Below, in pieces: positions 43,434-51,232 of a stretch of DNA of 64,000 nt. The stretch covers positions 4,698-68,697 of the forward strand of contig CAJUFB010000014.1 of assembly GCA_910585805.1 (NCBI GenBank). Direction: 5' to 3'. Position 1 is the first letter of the stretch, and every line of letters begins with the position of its first letter. The position numbers were made by a program, and so were the translations under genes. The notes under the pieces were generated by a model. The model did no database searches and was not told the DNA's origin. It saw nothing but the letters and a program-made list of their open reading frames with translations. Source of the DNA: an uncultured Acetatifactor sp. Lineage in GTDB: Bacteria; Bacillota; Clostridia; Lachnospirales; Lachnospiraceae.

Positions 43434-43523
43434 ATGGCAGATAAGGCATATATACTGCAGACCGCCAGGATTTGCAGTGATGCCTATGGGAAGATACCTG
43501 GCTGGCGGTCTGCAGTCGGGTAG
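43434..43523 (+). CDS. Possible 29-residue leader peptide
   Basis: ATG 43434 is preceded by a full AGGAGG (43424-43429), 4 nt spacing. The frame reads MADKAYILQTARICSDAYGK and ends with TAG at 43521. All but the first six codons lie in repeat family 1, so translation would run through the palindrome. It may be a leader peptide that affects folding, or a truncated gene start cut off by repeat insertion. No homologue recognised. Confidence 0.35.
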   Translation: MADKAYILQTARICSDAYGKIPGWRSAVG

Positions 43524-43552
43524 TGCTGCAAATTTAATCGGTGTGCAGTATA
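43451..43552 (+). repeat. Dispersed palindromic repeat, family 1, copy B
   Basis: Same element as 18139-18239 and 44294-44393. It has the perfect 14-bp stem (CTGCAGACCGCCAG, CTGGCGGTCTGCAG). It lies about 90 bp before the exonuclease start. Confidence 0.85.
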
Positions 43553-43644
43553 AATCATAACGACAGCAAATGAGCATTGCCGGAGCGCTGAACAGACTGC
43601 CGCGAAGGGGCGGCACATAACGATTGGAGAAAGCTGAAAGAGAT

Positions 43645-44280
43645 ATGACAGATAAATTCGCAGTAATTGATACCGAGACAAACTGGAATGACCAGGTAAT
43701 GTCCATTGGCATAGTGGTAGCCGATGAGGAAAACTGGAAAAAGATCGACTCAAAATACTACATAATCGACCCGGAATACAGAGTGGGCGGAATGTTCTCA
43801 AGTGAATTGAGGCTGACAGAGAAAGAGGCTCATATTACCGGCAGAAAGCAGGCTTTAAAAGAGATCAGCAAGTGGCTGGAATCTTACCAGGTGAGGAAGC
43901 TTTTTGCCTATAACGCATCCTTTGACAAGAATCACCTGCCGGAATATTCAGGATATGAGTGGTATGATATCATGCGTCTTGCGGCGTATCGCCAGTACAA
44001 CAGCGCGATACCGGACACTGCGGAGTGCTGGAAGACCGGAAGGCTGAAATGGGGATACGGCGTTGAAGATATATTGAAAATGCTGAGCAAAGACAGGCGG
44101 TATCGCGAGACACATAATGCAGTTTCGGATGCGGAGGACGAACTGAAAATCATGCAGTTGTTGGGCCATGAAATAGGACAATACGAAATCGCGCGTTTAT
44201 CGCCGGAGAAAAATTCGGTTAGGAATTGTCGGAAAATAACCGCTGCAACTTATTCAGGCAAAACCCCGGAAATACAATAA
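43645..44280 (+). CDS. DEDDh-type 3'-5' exonuclease
   Basis: A 211-residue DnaQ-like exonuclease. Active-site residues are visible: Asp9 and Glu11 in VIDTET, Asp in NASFDKNH, His and Asp in THNAVSDAEDE. I start at ATG 43645 (MTDKFAVIDTE); an in-frame TTG 21 bp upstream lacks a good site. The last 20 or so residues (from NCRKITAAT) are encoded by a dispersed repeat also found at 55.2 kb, so the natural C-terminus has been replaced or extended. Likely role: trimming of DNA or RNA ends; single gene between repeats. Confidence 0.85.
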   Translation: MTDKFAVIDTETNWNDQVMSIGIVVADEENWKKIDSKYYIIDPEYRVGGMFSSELRLTEKEAHITGRKQALKEISKWLESYQVRKLFAYNASFDKNHLPEYSGYEWYDIMRLAAYRQYNSAIPDTAECWKTGRLKWGYGVEDILKMLSKDRRYRETHNAVSDAEDELKIMQLLGHEIGQYEIARLSPEKNSVRNCRKITAATYSGKTPEIQ

Positions 44281-44300
44281 AACCCGCTATGAAACTGTAG
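44221..44300 (+). repeat. Dispersed repeat, family 3, copy 1 (overlaps exonuclease end)
   Basis: Aligns with 55232-55312 (shared GGAAAATAAC, GCTGCAA, CAGGCAAAA, CCCGGAAATA and AATAAAA blocks). In this copy the right arm of the hairpin is missing because family-1 copy C begins there, so one repeat has inserted into or recombined with the other. Confidence 0.75.
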
Positions 44301-44393
44301 ACCGCCAGGATTTACAGTGATGCCTCCGGGAAAATATCTGGCTGGCGGTCTGTAGTCGGGCTGTACTGCAAATTCAACCGGTGCGCAGTATAA
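44294..44393 (+). repeat. Dispersed palindromic repeat, family 1, copy C
   Basis: Same element as copies A and B, but both arms carry CTGTAG instead of CTGCAG. The paired C-to-T changes keep the stem foldable through G-U pairs, suggesting selection on RNA structure. It sits between the exonuclease and repeat family 2. Confidence 0.85.
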
Positions 44394-44484
44394 ATAAGCG
44401 GTCTGTAGATTCCGAGAGGATATTCGGATAGACTCTCAGAATTTCTGGCAGCAAAATCAGGCATTATGCCAGAAAGCTATCCGG

Positions 44485-44560
44485 AAAAGCGGGGAAATCG
44501 GCAAAAGCGGATTCCGGAAAGCCGCATGATAAGCGGTTTGCGTATTCCGGGAGGATATAT
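44485..44560 (+). repeat. Dispersed hairpin repeat, family 2, copy 2
   Basis: Matches 22470-22545. Hairpin GCCGC (44521-44525), loop ATGATAA, GCGGT (44533-44537). Compared with copy 1 the stem has a compensatory C-G for T-A change with the loop unchanged. It ends about 23 nt before the Bcp start codon. Confidence 0.7.
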
Positions 44561-44582
44561 AGACAGAAACGGAGGAAAAAGT

Positions 44583-45035
44583 ATGTTGGAAACAGGAACA
44601 AAGGCACCGGATTTTGAGTTGCCGGATCAGAACGGAAAGATGCACAGATTGTCGGACTATGCAGGGAAAAAGGTGATTCTGTATTTCTACCCAAAGGACA
44701 ATACACCGGGATGCACCAAACAGGCCTGCGGATTTTCGGAGAGGTATCCGCAGTTTACGGAAAAGGGGGCGGTGGTTCTGGGAGTCAGCAAGGACACCGT
44801 GGCATCCCACAAAAAGTTCGAGGAAAAATATGGTCTTGCGTTCACTCTGCTGGCAGACCCGGAGCGGAAGGTTATCGAGGCCTACGATGTCTGGAAGGAA
44901 AAAAAGAATTACGGCAAGGTATCCATGGGCGTGGTTCGCACCACCTACCTGATCGACGAGAAGGGCATCATCATCAAGGCCAACGACAAGGTAAAGGCGG
45001 CGGATGACCCGGAGAAAATGCTCGGCGAAGTGTGA
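44583..45035 (+). CDS. bcp: Thioredoxin-dependent thiol peroxidase (peroxiredoxin Q)
   Basis: A 150-residue cytoplasmic peroxiredoxin. Peroxidatic Cys44 in NTPGCT and resolving Cys49 five residues later (CTKQAC) mark the atypical two-Cys Bcp/PrxQ type, which reduces H2O2 and organic peroxides with electrons from thioredoxin. Start chosen at ATG 44583, which has GGAGG 8 nt upstream; the open frame further upstream is repeat DNA. It is followed after 35 bp by yaaA, another peroxide-response gene, so the two probably form an oxidative-stress unit. Confidence 0.95.
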   Translation: MLETGTKAPDFELPDQNGKMHRLSDYAGKKVILYFYPKDNTPGCTKQACGFSERYPQFTEKGAVVLGVSKDTVASHKKFEEKYGLAFTLLADPERKVIEAYDVWKEKKNYGKVSMGVVRTTYLIDEKGIIIKANDKVKAADDPEKMLGEV

Positions 45036-45070
45036 AGTGCGGAAAAAGTACCGTATTGACAGGGGATGCG

Positions 45071-45826
45071 ATGAAAATAATATTATCACCGGCCAAGAAG
45101 ATGAAGGTGGATACGGACAGCCTGGAGCCTGTGGGGCTGCCCGAGTTCATCGGCCGGGCGGAGGAGCTTCTTTCCTGGATGAGAGAGCGGTCCAGGGAAG
45201 AGCTGAAAGCGCTTTGGAAATGCAATGACAGGATAGCGGAGGAGAATTTTGACCGCATTGAGAATATGGATTTGCGGCGTAATCTGACCCCGGCAGTATT
45301 GGCTTATGAGGGGATTGCCTATCAGTATATGGCACCTGCGGTATTCGAGAGAGAGCAGTATGCGTATGTGCAGGAGCATCTGCGGATACTGTCGGCATTC
45401 TACGGTGTACTGCGGCCAATGGACGGCGTGACGCCTTACCGGTTGGAAATGCAGACAAAAGCTGCTGCCTGCGGGCACACGAATCTGTATGAACTATGGG
45501 GCAGCAGACTGTATGAGGCAGTACGGGACAGCAGCGGGCTGATCATAAACCTTGCCTCAAAAGAATATTCCAAATGCGTCGAGAAATACCTTACGGAGAA
45601 GGACAGGTTCGTCACCGTAACATTTTGCGAGGAATCGGCCGGCAAATTGGTGACAAAAGGAACGTATGCCAAGATGGCCAGAGGCGACATGGTGAGGTTT
45701 CTGGCGGAGGAAAAGATAGAGGAGCCGGGGGAACTGCGGCGGTATGACAGACTTGGATATATGTTCCGCGAGAGCCTGTCTACAGAGACGGAATATGTCT
45801 TTGAAAGGAGAAAGACAGGTACATAG
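45071..45826 (+). CDS. yaaA: YaaA-family peroxide stress protein
   Basis: A 251-residue member of the DUF328/YaaA family. Characteristic patches: KIILSPAKKM at the start, LYELWGSRLYEA, LIINLASKEYSK, and MARGDMVRFL. E. coli YaaA limits free iron and DNA damage during peroxide stress. I start at ATG 45071 (MKIILSPAKK); the in-frame ATG 13 codons upstream has no site. It follows bcp closely, supporting a shared peroxide role. Confidence 0.93.
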   Translation: MKIILSPAKKMKVDTDSLEPVGLPEFIGRAEELLSWMRERSREELKALWKCNDRIAEENFDRIENMDLRRNLTPAVLAYEGIAYQYMAPAVFEREQYAYVQEHLRILSAFYGVLRPMDGVTPYRLEMQTKAAACGHTNLYELWGSRLYEAVRDSSGLIINLASKEYSKCVEKYLTEKDRFVTVTFCEESAGKLVTKGTYAKMARGDMVRFLAEEKIEEPGELRRYDRLGYMFRESLSTETEYVFERRKTGT

Positions 45827-45945
45827 TTGCATCAGGGTAATGGTTCAGGACTTTGTCTGAGTTGTTACGTATCAGGCGTTTCTGGTGACTGAAATGATAT
45901 CGTGGGGACATAAGGGAAGCGCAGCTAACCGGACATATGGAATTT

Positions 45946-46020
45946 ATGCCAGGGACCTTCAGGTGGAGTCATGCCAAGAGCCTTCAGGCAGAATTCTGGC
46001 AGGAGCCTTTAGGCAGGAAA
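45946..46020 (+). repeat. Three diverged ~25-bp tandem repeats
   Basis: Units at 45946-45970, 45971-45996 and 45997-46020 share the pattern TGCCAGGAGCCTTCAGGCAG. They lie in the untranslated stretch before the methyltransferase and create a spurious in-frame extension of that gene. Confidence 0.7.
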
Positions 46021-46050
46021 TATAAGTGTCAGGCGGAGGGAAACGGTAAA

Positions 46051-46812
46051 ATGGCGGATTTATACGACAGAGCGGATATTTATGATCTGTTTGACAATGA
46101 AGAAAGATTTCAGGCTTATAAAAAACATTGGGAGAGAGTACTGTCGGGCCGGGATATCAGGTCGGTTCTGGATGTAAGCATCGGCTCCGGAAATGTGACG
46201 CTGCCTTTGGCGGAGCTGGGGGTAGAACTATGTGGGTCGGATCTAAGCGGCAGCATGTTGGAGAACTGTTCAAAAAAGGCCCGAAAAAGGGGGTTTTCCA
46301 TAGAGTTGAAATGCAGCGATTTTCGGGATTTAAGCTGTTGGGAGAGGAGAAGATTTGACTGTGTGGCTAGCACGGGCAATTCACTTCCCCATGTTGAGAA
46401 TGAGGAATTGCTGACTGCTCTGGAGCAGATGGATGCTTTGGTGCAGGAGGGCGGGTATCTGTATTTTGACATTAGAAACTGGGATAGAATCCTGCAGGAA
46501 AGAAATCGGTTTTTCGTTTATAACCCTATGTTTGACGGGGATACCCGTATCAATCTGGTGCAGGTGTGGGATTACCACGACGACAGGGCCATGACATTCC
46601 ATCTCCTCTATACCTTTGAAAAAGAGAACCGGATTTTTCGGAAAGAGACCTTTGAGGAGGAGTATTACCCTGTAAAAAGGGAGATGCTGCTGTCAAAGCT
46701 CAGAGAGTTGGGGTATGGGGAGATAGAGATTCTGTGCTTTCCCGCCTTTTTTGAGGATGTGGACACGGATAGGGTGGAATGGTACTGTGTCGTGGCGAGG
46801 AAGGGCAGGTAA
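46051..46812 (+). CDS. Class I SAM-dependent methyltransferase
   Basis: A 253-residue enzyme. The SAM-binding motif is VLDVSIGSGNVTLPLAELG (motif I), followed by an acidic residue in CGSDLSGSML and the VASTGNSLPHV segment, which fits the Methyltransf_25/11 group. I start at ATG 46051 (MADLYDRADIYDL), which has GGAGGG 10 nt upstream; the open frame to 45937 is built of repeats. The substrate is not readable; alone on its transcript. Confidence 0.85.
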   Translation: MADLYDRADIYDLFDNEERFQAYKKHWERVLSGRDIRSVLDVSIGSGNVTLPLAELGVELCGSDLSGSMLENCSKKARKRGFSIELKCSDFRDLSCWERRRFDCVASTGNSLPHVENEELLTALEQMDALVQEGGYLYFDIRNWDRILQERNRFFVYNPMFDGDTRINLVQVWDYHDDRAMTFHLLYTFEKENRIFRKETFEEEYYPVKREMLLSKLRELGYGEIEILCFPAFFEDVDTDRVEWYCVVARKGR

Positions 46813-46904
46813 GGCGCGACAGGTTCAAACGGTGTGCCGGCACTAAGCCTGCAATTTGTGAAATAGAATTTTCAGACGCGGAACGGGAGGAATAGGGGCC
46901 TGGT

Positions 46905-47624
46905 ATGATAAAAATAGCAGTCTGCGATGATGACGAAAGGACTCTGGGGGACACCCTGGAGCTGCTGAAACAGTATAAAAAGCTTCCGCTTTCCGCAGAT
47001 GCCTATACCAGCGGGGAGGCCCTGTTGGCAGCCGGGAAGAAATACGACATTCTGCTGCTGGACATTGATATGGAAGGGATGGACGGCATCCAGACGGCCC
47101 GGCGCATTCGGGAGGCAGACAAGGAAGTAAAGCTGATTTACGTTACCAATTACAGCGACTATACCATTTTCGCCTTTGGAGTGCACGCCTTTGCCTACCT
47201 GCTGAAGCCCCTGAGGGCGGAGGAGCTCTTTGCCCAGCTGGACGAGGCCTTTGCTTATGGACTGGCAGGGCCGGAGCCGGAACTGGAGTTTCTGGCGAAA
47301 GAGGGAATCGTGCATATTGTGCCCTCCCGGATTCTGTGTTTCGAGTACCTGAGCCGCCAGGTACTGATGTACACCGAGGATCAGGTATGGCATCTGAAGC
47401 GGCAGATTACCGAACTGGCCCAGGAGATGGAACCCTATGGGTTTGCCATGCCCCACAAAAGCTTTGTAGTAAATCTGTATGCGGTACAGCGAATTCATGG
47501 ATATGAGATTACGCTTACGGACGGCAGGGTGATTCCTCTGTCCCAGAAGAAATCCGCGCTGTTCCGCAGGGCATTGAACGAATATTTGGCGCAGGAAAGG
47601 GGGCGGACGGCATGGAATTCCTGA
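46905..47624 (+). CDS. LytTR-family response regulator (AgrA/ComE type)
   Basis: A 239-residue regulator: receiver domain with phosphorylation site Asp53 (LLDIDMEGMDG) and a KPL motif, followed by a LytTR DNA-binding domain (about 135-235) with the pattern HIVPSRILCFEY and FVVNLYAVQRI. Overlaps the kinase start by 13 bp. LytTR pairs usually control peptide-signalled traits such as bacteriocins or virulence; no agrB- or agrD-like gene was found adjacent. Confidence 0.93.
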   Translation: MIKIAVCDDDERTLGDTLELLKQYKKLPLSADAYTSGEALLAAGKKYDILLLDIDMEGMDGIQTARRIREADKEVKLIYVTNYSDYTIFAFGVHAFAYLLKPLRAEELFAQLDEAFAYGLAGPEPELEFLAKEGIVHIVPSRILCFEYLSRQVLMYTEDQVWHLKRQITELAQEMEPYGFAMPHKSFVVNLYAVQRIHGYEITLTDGRVIPLSQKKSALFRRALNEYLAQERGRTAWNS

Positions 47625-49297
47625 TTTATCTGGTGCTACCCTGTGTAGGAAGTGTGTTCCTTCTCGGGAGTATGTTCTACGCAGCATACCGGATGTCAGG
47701 ACCGGAGAGTATGCCCCGAAATGAAGGCATGCCAGTTCGAAAGGACATGCTTCGGAAAGAAGGCATGTCAGTTCGAAAGGATATGCCTCGGAAAGAAGGT
47801 ATGTCAGTTCGAAAGGATATGCTTCGGAAAGAAGGCATGTCAGTTCGAAAGGATATGCCTCGGAAAGAAAGCATGCCAGTTCGAAAGGATATGCTTCGGA
47901 AAGAAGGCATGCTAGGTTGGAAAGACATGCCCCGGCACAGACGCCTGCTTCGGCAAAAGAGCACATCCGGGCAGAAAGACATGCTCCGCAGGAAAGGCAT
48001 ATCCGGACGGGCTTTGTGGATTATAACGGCATATACCCTGGTGTGCGTGGCCTTCTCTATGTTGGGGAATACCTGGGTGAACCTTGCCTTTCTGTTCCTG
48101 TTTCCACTGGCGGCATGGCGGGCGTTTGAGACTCCAAAGGCATACTGCCTGTATTATTTTATCCTCTTTGCGGCTGTGTGGCTTACGGATGTGGCAGTCG
48201 TCCTGGGACTCCAGATTGCCATGGCAGAGGGACTTCTATATTTGAATTCGCCGGAGCTGCAGTATATCCTGATAGTGGCAGTGACCCGGATGGCGGAGTT
48301 TATGGTGATTCTGCTGGTGGCTTTGGCTGCGGGCCGTAAGGCCGGGCGGCATATTACAGTGCGGCAGGTGGCGATTTCCGTGCTGTTTCCTCTGTATTCA
48401 ATCTTCAATGTGTACTGCCTGCTGTATCTGATGCAGATTTATCCCAGCCGGGAGATGGTGCTGTTGTTCGGCGTGAATTTGGTGCTGCTGATAGGTCTGA
48501 ATCTTTATTTTTGTGTGCTGGTGGACGTGATGAGCGAGAACTACAGGTTGGAAAACGAGCGCAATCTCTATCAGGTCCAGGCCAGGATGCAGCATCAGTA
48601 TTATGAGAGGGAAGAGGAGAAATATGAAGCCTCCCGGAAGATGATTCACGACATCCGCAATCATATTCAGGTCATGGAGGCACTGTACGCAAGAGGGACA
48701 TGCCGGGGTCGGTGTCCGGAGGGTTGCCCGGAAGAGACCCGGAGGAATGGCAGGGAGGATACCTGGGGAGATGTCCTGGGGAAGGCCGGGACCGGGAGAG
48801 ATATTCAGAGGGCGGAAAAGTATGCCGGAGATATCCATAGAATGTTGAACAGCCTTCAGAAGAAATACTATACTTCTGAAAAGCTGCTGAATATTATTCT
48901 GAACGATAAAGCGGGAACCATGCAGCGCCTGGGCGTGCGAGAGGATATGAAAGTGGGAGAGCTGTCGCTGGATTTCATGAAGGAGACAGACGTGACGGCC
49001 CTGTTCGCCAATCTGCTGGACAATGCGGTAGCGGCTGCGGCAAACAGCAGGGAAGGCTATGTGCGGCTGCGTATAAACCGGGTACGGCAGTTTCTCTCCG
49101 TCACGGTGGAGAACAGCTGCGATACGGAGCCGGTAAAGGCCGCCGGTACCTTTCGCTCCCGCCAGGCCGGCCATGAGGGTTTGGGCCTGAAAATCATACG
49201 GCAGACCGTGGAGCAATACGGAGGGGACATGCAGATGGGTTGGAAGGAGGGTGTGTTCACTGTCAGGGTAATGTTGGCGGCAGAGATGGCAGAATGA
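47612..49297 (+). CDS. GHKL sensor histidine kinase (AgrC-like) with 36-bp repeat insertion
   Basis: A 561-residue kinase. Helix 1 is at about 4-24; then comes a highly basic repetitive stretch (about 35-130) made of 12-residue blocks; then about five or six helices (130-310). The cytoplasmic part has a His-box with KMIHDIRNHIQVMEAL and a GHKL ATPase (LFANLLDNAVAAA, then GLGLKIIRQTV). A low-complexity insertion (about 365-400) follows the His box. The basic repeat between helices 1 and 2 is unusual: with 30-40% Lys/Arg it should stay cytoplasmic. Partner of the preceding regulator. Confidence 0.88.
   Translation: MEFLIYLVLPCVGSVFLLGSMFYAAYRMSGPESMPRNEGMPVRKDMLRKEGMSVRKDMPRKEGMSVRKDMLRKEGMSVRKDMPRKESMPVRKDMLRKEGMLGWKDMPRHRRLLRQKSTSGQKDMLRRKGISGRALWIITAYTLVCVAFSMLGNTWVNLAFLFLFPLAAWRAFETPKAYCLYYFILFAAVWLTDVAVVLGLQIAMAEGLLYLNSPELQYILIVAVTRMAEFMVILLVALAAGRKAGRHITVRQVAISVLFPLYSIFNVYCLLYLMQIYPSREMVLLFGVNLVLLIGLNLYFCVLVDVMSENYRLENERNLYQVQARMQHQYYEREEEKYEASRKMIHDIRNHIQVMEALYARGTCRGRCPEGCPEETRRNGREDTWGDVLGKAGTGRDIQRAEKYAGDIHRMLNSLQKKYYTSEKLLNIILNDKAGTMQRLGVREDMKVGELSLDFMKETDVTALFANLLDNAVAAAANSREGYVRLRINRVRQFLSVTVENSCDTEPVKAAGTFRSRQAGHEGLGLKIIRQTVEQYGGDMQMGWKEGVFTVRVMLAAEMAE
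47729..47944 (+). repeat. 36-bp in-frame minisatellite inside the GHKL kinase
   Basis: Five good units (47729, 47765, 47801, 47837, 47873) and a diverged sixth (47909-47944), each encoding M-P/S-VRKDM-L/P-RKEG. Units differ by a few bases and alternate between CTT and CCT at one codon, suggesting duplication in 72-bp pairs. Confidence 0.92.
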
Positions 49298-49752
49298 ATT
49301 CGGATTTGTGTCTGAGGTTTTTATTTGTCGCAGGTTCAAGTTCCGTTGCATGCAGTCTATGGCGCGAAATCGAACTACAGTGGTTCGGGTTTCGAGCCAT
49401 TTTGCGCATTTGACGGCGTGAAGCAGAACCCGGTGATTCGGCTTTCGTGCCGTTTTTGCCGCTTTGCCAGGATTTATTTATAGGAGTATTCTAACGGAAA
49501 AAAGAGGATTCTGTCTTTTAAGAGCAATATGCGGTACCTTAGGTAAAGCATATTGCTTTTTTACTGTCAGGATTCTAAAATAAGGGATGAAAAGCGGGAG
49601 ACGGAGAAAGGAGACGGCAGGGGCAGGTTTCATTTTCCGTCCAAACAGGGTAGAAGGGGAATGGTCTGGTCGGCTGCCTGGTACTATTTTCCGGATAAGT
49701 TCCGTTTCATATTTATGCTGAATTAACTTGAATGAAAAAAGGGGGTGGCAAA
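49298..49752. other. 455-bp intergenic region between kinase and YhfC gene
   Basis: No gene supported. It contains a short CGGC-TTTCGT-GCCG stem followed by five T (about 49439-49457), a plausible end of the LytTR operon, and the stronger terminator at 49524-49562. The start of the YhfC gene lies in a purine-rich stretch at the end. Confidence 0.5.
49524..49562 (+). terminator. Stem-loop terminator
   Basis: Perfect 10-bp stem AGCAATATGC (49524-49533) and GCATATTGCT (49549-49558), with an extra TACCT/AGGTA pairing in the loop, followed by a short T-run. No start of a plus-strand transcript is obvious between this and the kinase. Confidence 0.7.
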
Positions 49753-50454
49753 ATGTTATTGGCAAGCCTGGTTATCGGAATCTTGATATGTTATGTGCTT
49801 CCAATCGCAGGACTGATTATTTTGACGCGGAAGAGAAAGGGAGCAGGGAAGGCATTTGTGTGGGGAGCGTTGGCGTTCGTAGTGAGCCAGCTGTTGATTC
49901 GGTTGCCTGTTCTGCAGTTAGTTTTTCCAAACTTCCAGTGGTTTGCGGTGATGCAGCTGTATCCCTGGAGGTATGGACTGTTTCTGGGGCTGACGGCGGG
50001 GCTTGCGGAAGAGACAGCACGCTGGATTGCTGCCAGATGCTTCCTGCAAGGGAAGGATACTCTGGAACATGGCCTGGTCTTTGGATTGGGGCATGGCGGA
50101 ATCGAGGCCATGCTGCTGATCGGGCCGAACATGATTGCCGGGGCAGTGTTGGTGCTGACCGGGCAGACGGCCCTGTTCCCGGCGGACGGGGGCAGTGTGC
50201 TGGTGGCAGGGGCGGAGCGGATCTTTGCCATGGCATTCCACATCGGCGCAGCGCTGCTTGTCCTGTATGGAGTGCGGGCAGGCAGGGGGTTCAGGTACTG
50301 GGTTCTGGCAGTGGCGCTGCACACCGTGCTGGACGCGGCAGTGGTGATTCTGCCTGGGATATTCGGAGTGGGAGTAATGGGGCTGGAGCTGTATGCCGCA
50401 GTACTGGGCGGGCTGACATTGACGCTTGGAATATGGTTTTATCGAAGAGGATGA
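49753..50454 (+). CDS. YhfC-family intramembrane protease-like protein
   Basis: A 233-residue membrane protein with about seven helices. Conserved polar motifs lie inside the membrane: AEETARW (Glu-Glu-x-x-Arg), GLGHGGIEA, MAFHIG and ALHTVLDA, as in YhfC/CPBP-type intramembrane metalloproteases. ATG 49753 is chosen because a GGGGGTGG site precedes it; an ATG seven codons upstream lies before that site. Relatives are linked to bacteriocin self-immunity or peptide processing, so a tie to the LytTR pair upstream is possible but not shown. Confidence 0.75.
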   Translation: MLLASLVIGILICYVLPIAGLIILTRKRKGAGKAFVWGALAFVVSQLLIRLPVLQLVFPNFQWFAVMQLYPWRYGLFLGLTAGLAEETARWIAARCFLQGKDTLEHGLVFGLGHGGIEAMLLIGPNMIAGAVLVLTGQTALFPADGGSVLVAGAERIFAMAFHIGAALLVLYGVRAGRGFRYWVLAVALHTVLDAAVVILPGIFGVGVMGLELYAAVLGGLTLTLGIWFYRRG

Positions 50455-50461
50455 ACTGCAG

Positions 50462-50600
50462 GGCTGTAGTGTTTTACCAGGGTAAAAGACGCCATGGCTG
50501 CAGTATACTTACCGGGGCGTAAGATGCTGTGGTTGTAGTGTACTTACTGGGATGGAAGGTGCTGTAACTATAGTGCGCTTATTGAAGATAAGGTTGCGGT
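50462..50600 (+). repeat. Four diverged ~35-bp tandem repeats
   Basis: Units start at 50462, 50496, 50531 and 50566. They share a GGCTGTAGTGTACTTACYGG-like core and end in variants of AAGATGCTGT. They directly follow the YhfC stop and carry no long reading frame. Confidence 0.65.
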
Positions 50601-50710
50601 TACAGGAGACTGGTCAGGGTGAAAATGCTCGAAATGAACAGTAGGAATTCTGGCAAAGAAATGATATCCGGCGAGAAAGATAAAAATGGAAACAAACAGG
50701 AGGACAAGAA

Positions 50711-51166
50711 ATGAAGACAAAATGGGAAACAAAAAAGAAAGAGAACCTGAAACGGCTCATAAGGAAATGCATTTCCATGGCTCTGGTCATGGGAGCAGCA
50801 TTTTTGCTGACCGGCTGCGGAGGCACGAAGCTTTCTGCGGATTTCGATGAGGAGAAGGTGAAGACTGCGGCTCAGGAAGCCATTGGCTATTTGGTTGCCG
50901 GAGAGTACGAAGAATGCGTCGGACTGATGAGCGAGGAGATGCAGGCCGCTGTACCGGCAGAAGCCCTGGCTTCCAATATGGAGACATTGGCCGGGCAAAA
51001 GGGGGTCTTTCAGGAGTATAAGAGCAGCTCTGTGGTGGGCCAGAAGGATAAAGACGGCACGGACTATGCGGTGGCTGTGATCGTAGCCGCTTTTGAAAAG
51101 GGGAATGTGGCCTTTACCCTGAGTTATGACACAGACATGCAGATCATTGGATTCTGGATGAAATAA
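50711..51166 (+). CDS. DUF3887 lipoprotein
   Basis: A 151-residue predicted lipoprotein. A long basic N-terminus precedes a hydrophobic segment ending in LTGC with the lipid Cys at residue 36. The mature part is a small alpha/beta domain of the DUF3887 type (AAQEAIGYLVAGEYEECVGL, later AFTLSYDTDMQIIGF), which resembles the NTF2/SnoaL-like fold. GGAGG precedes the ATG by 7 nt. Role unknown; many such proteins accompany secreted hydrolases. Confidence 0.8.
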   Translation: MKTKWETKKKENLKRLIRKCISMALVMGAAFLLTGCGGTKLSADFDEEKVKTAAQEAIGYLVAGEYEECVGLMSEEMQAAVPAEALASNMETLAGQKGVFQEYKSSSVVGQKDKDGTDYAVAVIVAAFEKGNVAFTLSYDTDMQIIGFWMK

Positions 51167-51232
51167 ACCATTCCGGGCAAATGTATGGCAATGCATTGTC
51201 CGCGTGAACCAGGCATCCTGTAAAGTGTGGCT

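Noticed and set aside
45937..46050. N-terminal extension of the methyltransferase
   Set aside because: Encoded by tandem repeats with no ribosome-binding site; the family start fits ATG 46051.
47729..47944. CRISPR-like array of 36-bp repeats
   Set aside because: Units are directly adjacent with no spacers and remain in frame within a kinase gene.
46872..47966. Minus-strand frame with repeated FELACLLSEAYP-like blocks
   Set aside because: It is only the reverse reading of the 36-bp repeat in the GHKL kinase; no independent gene signals.
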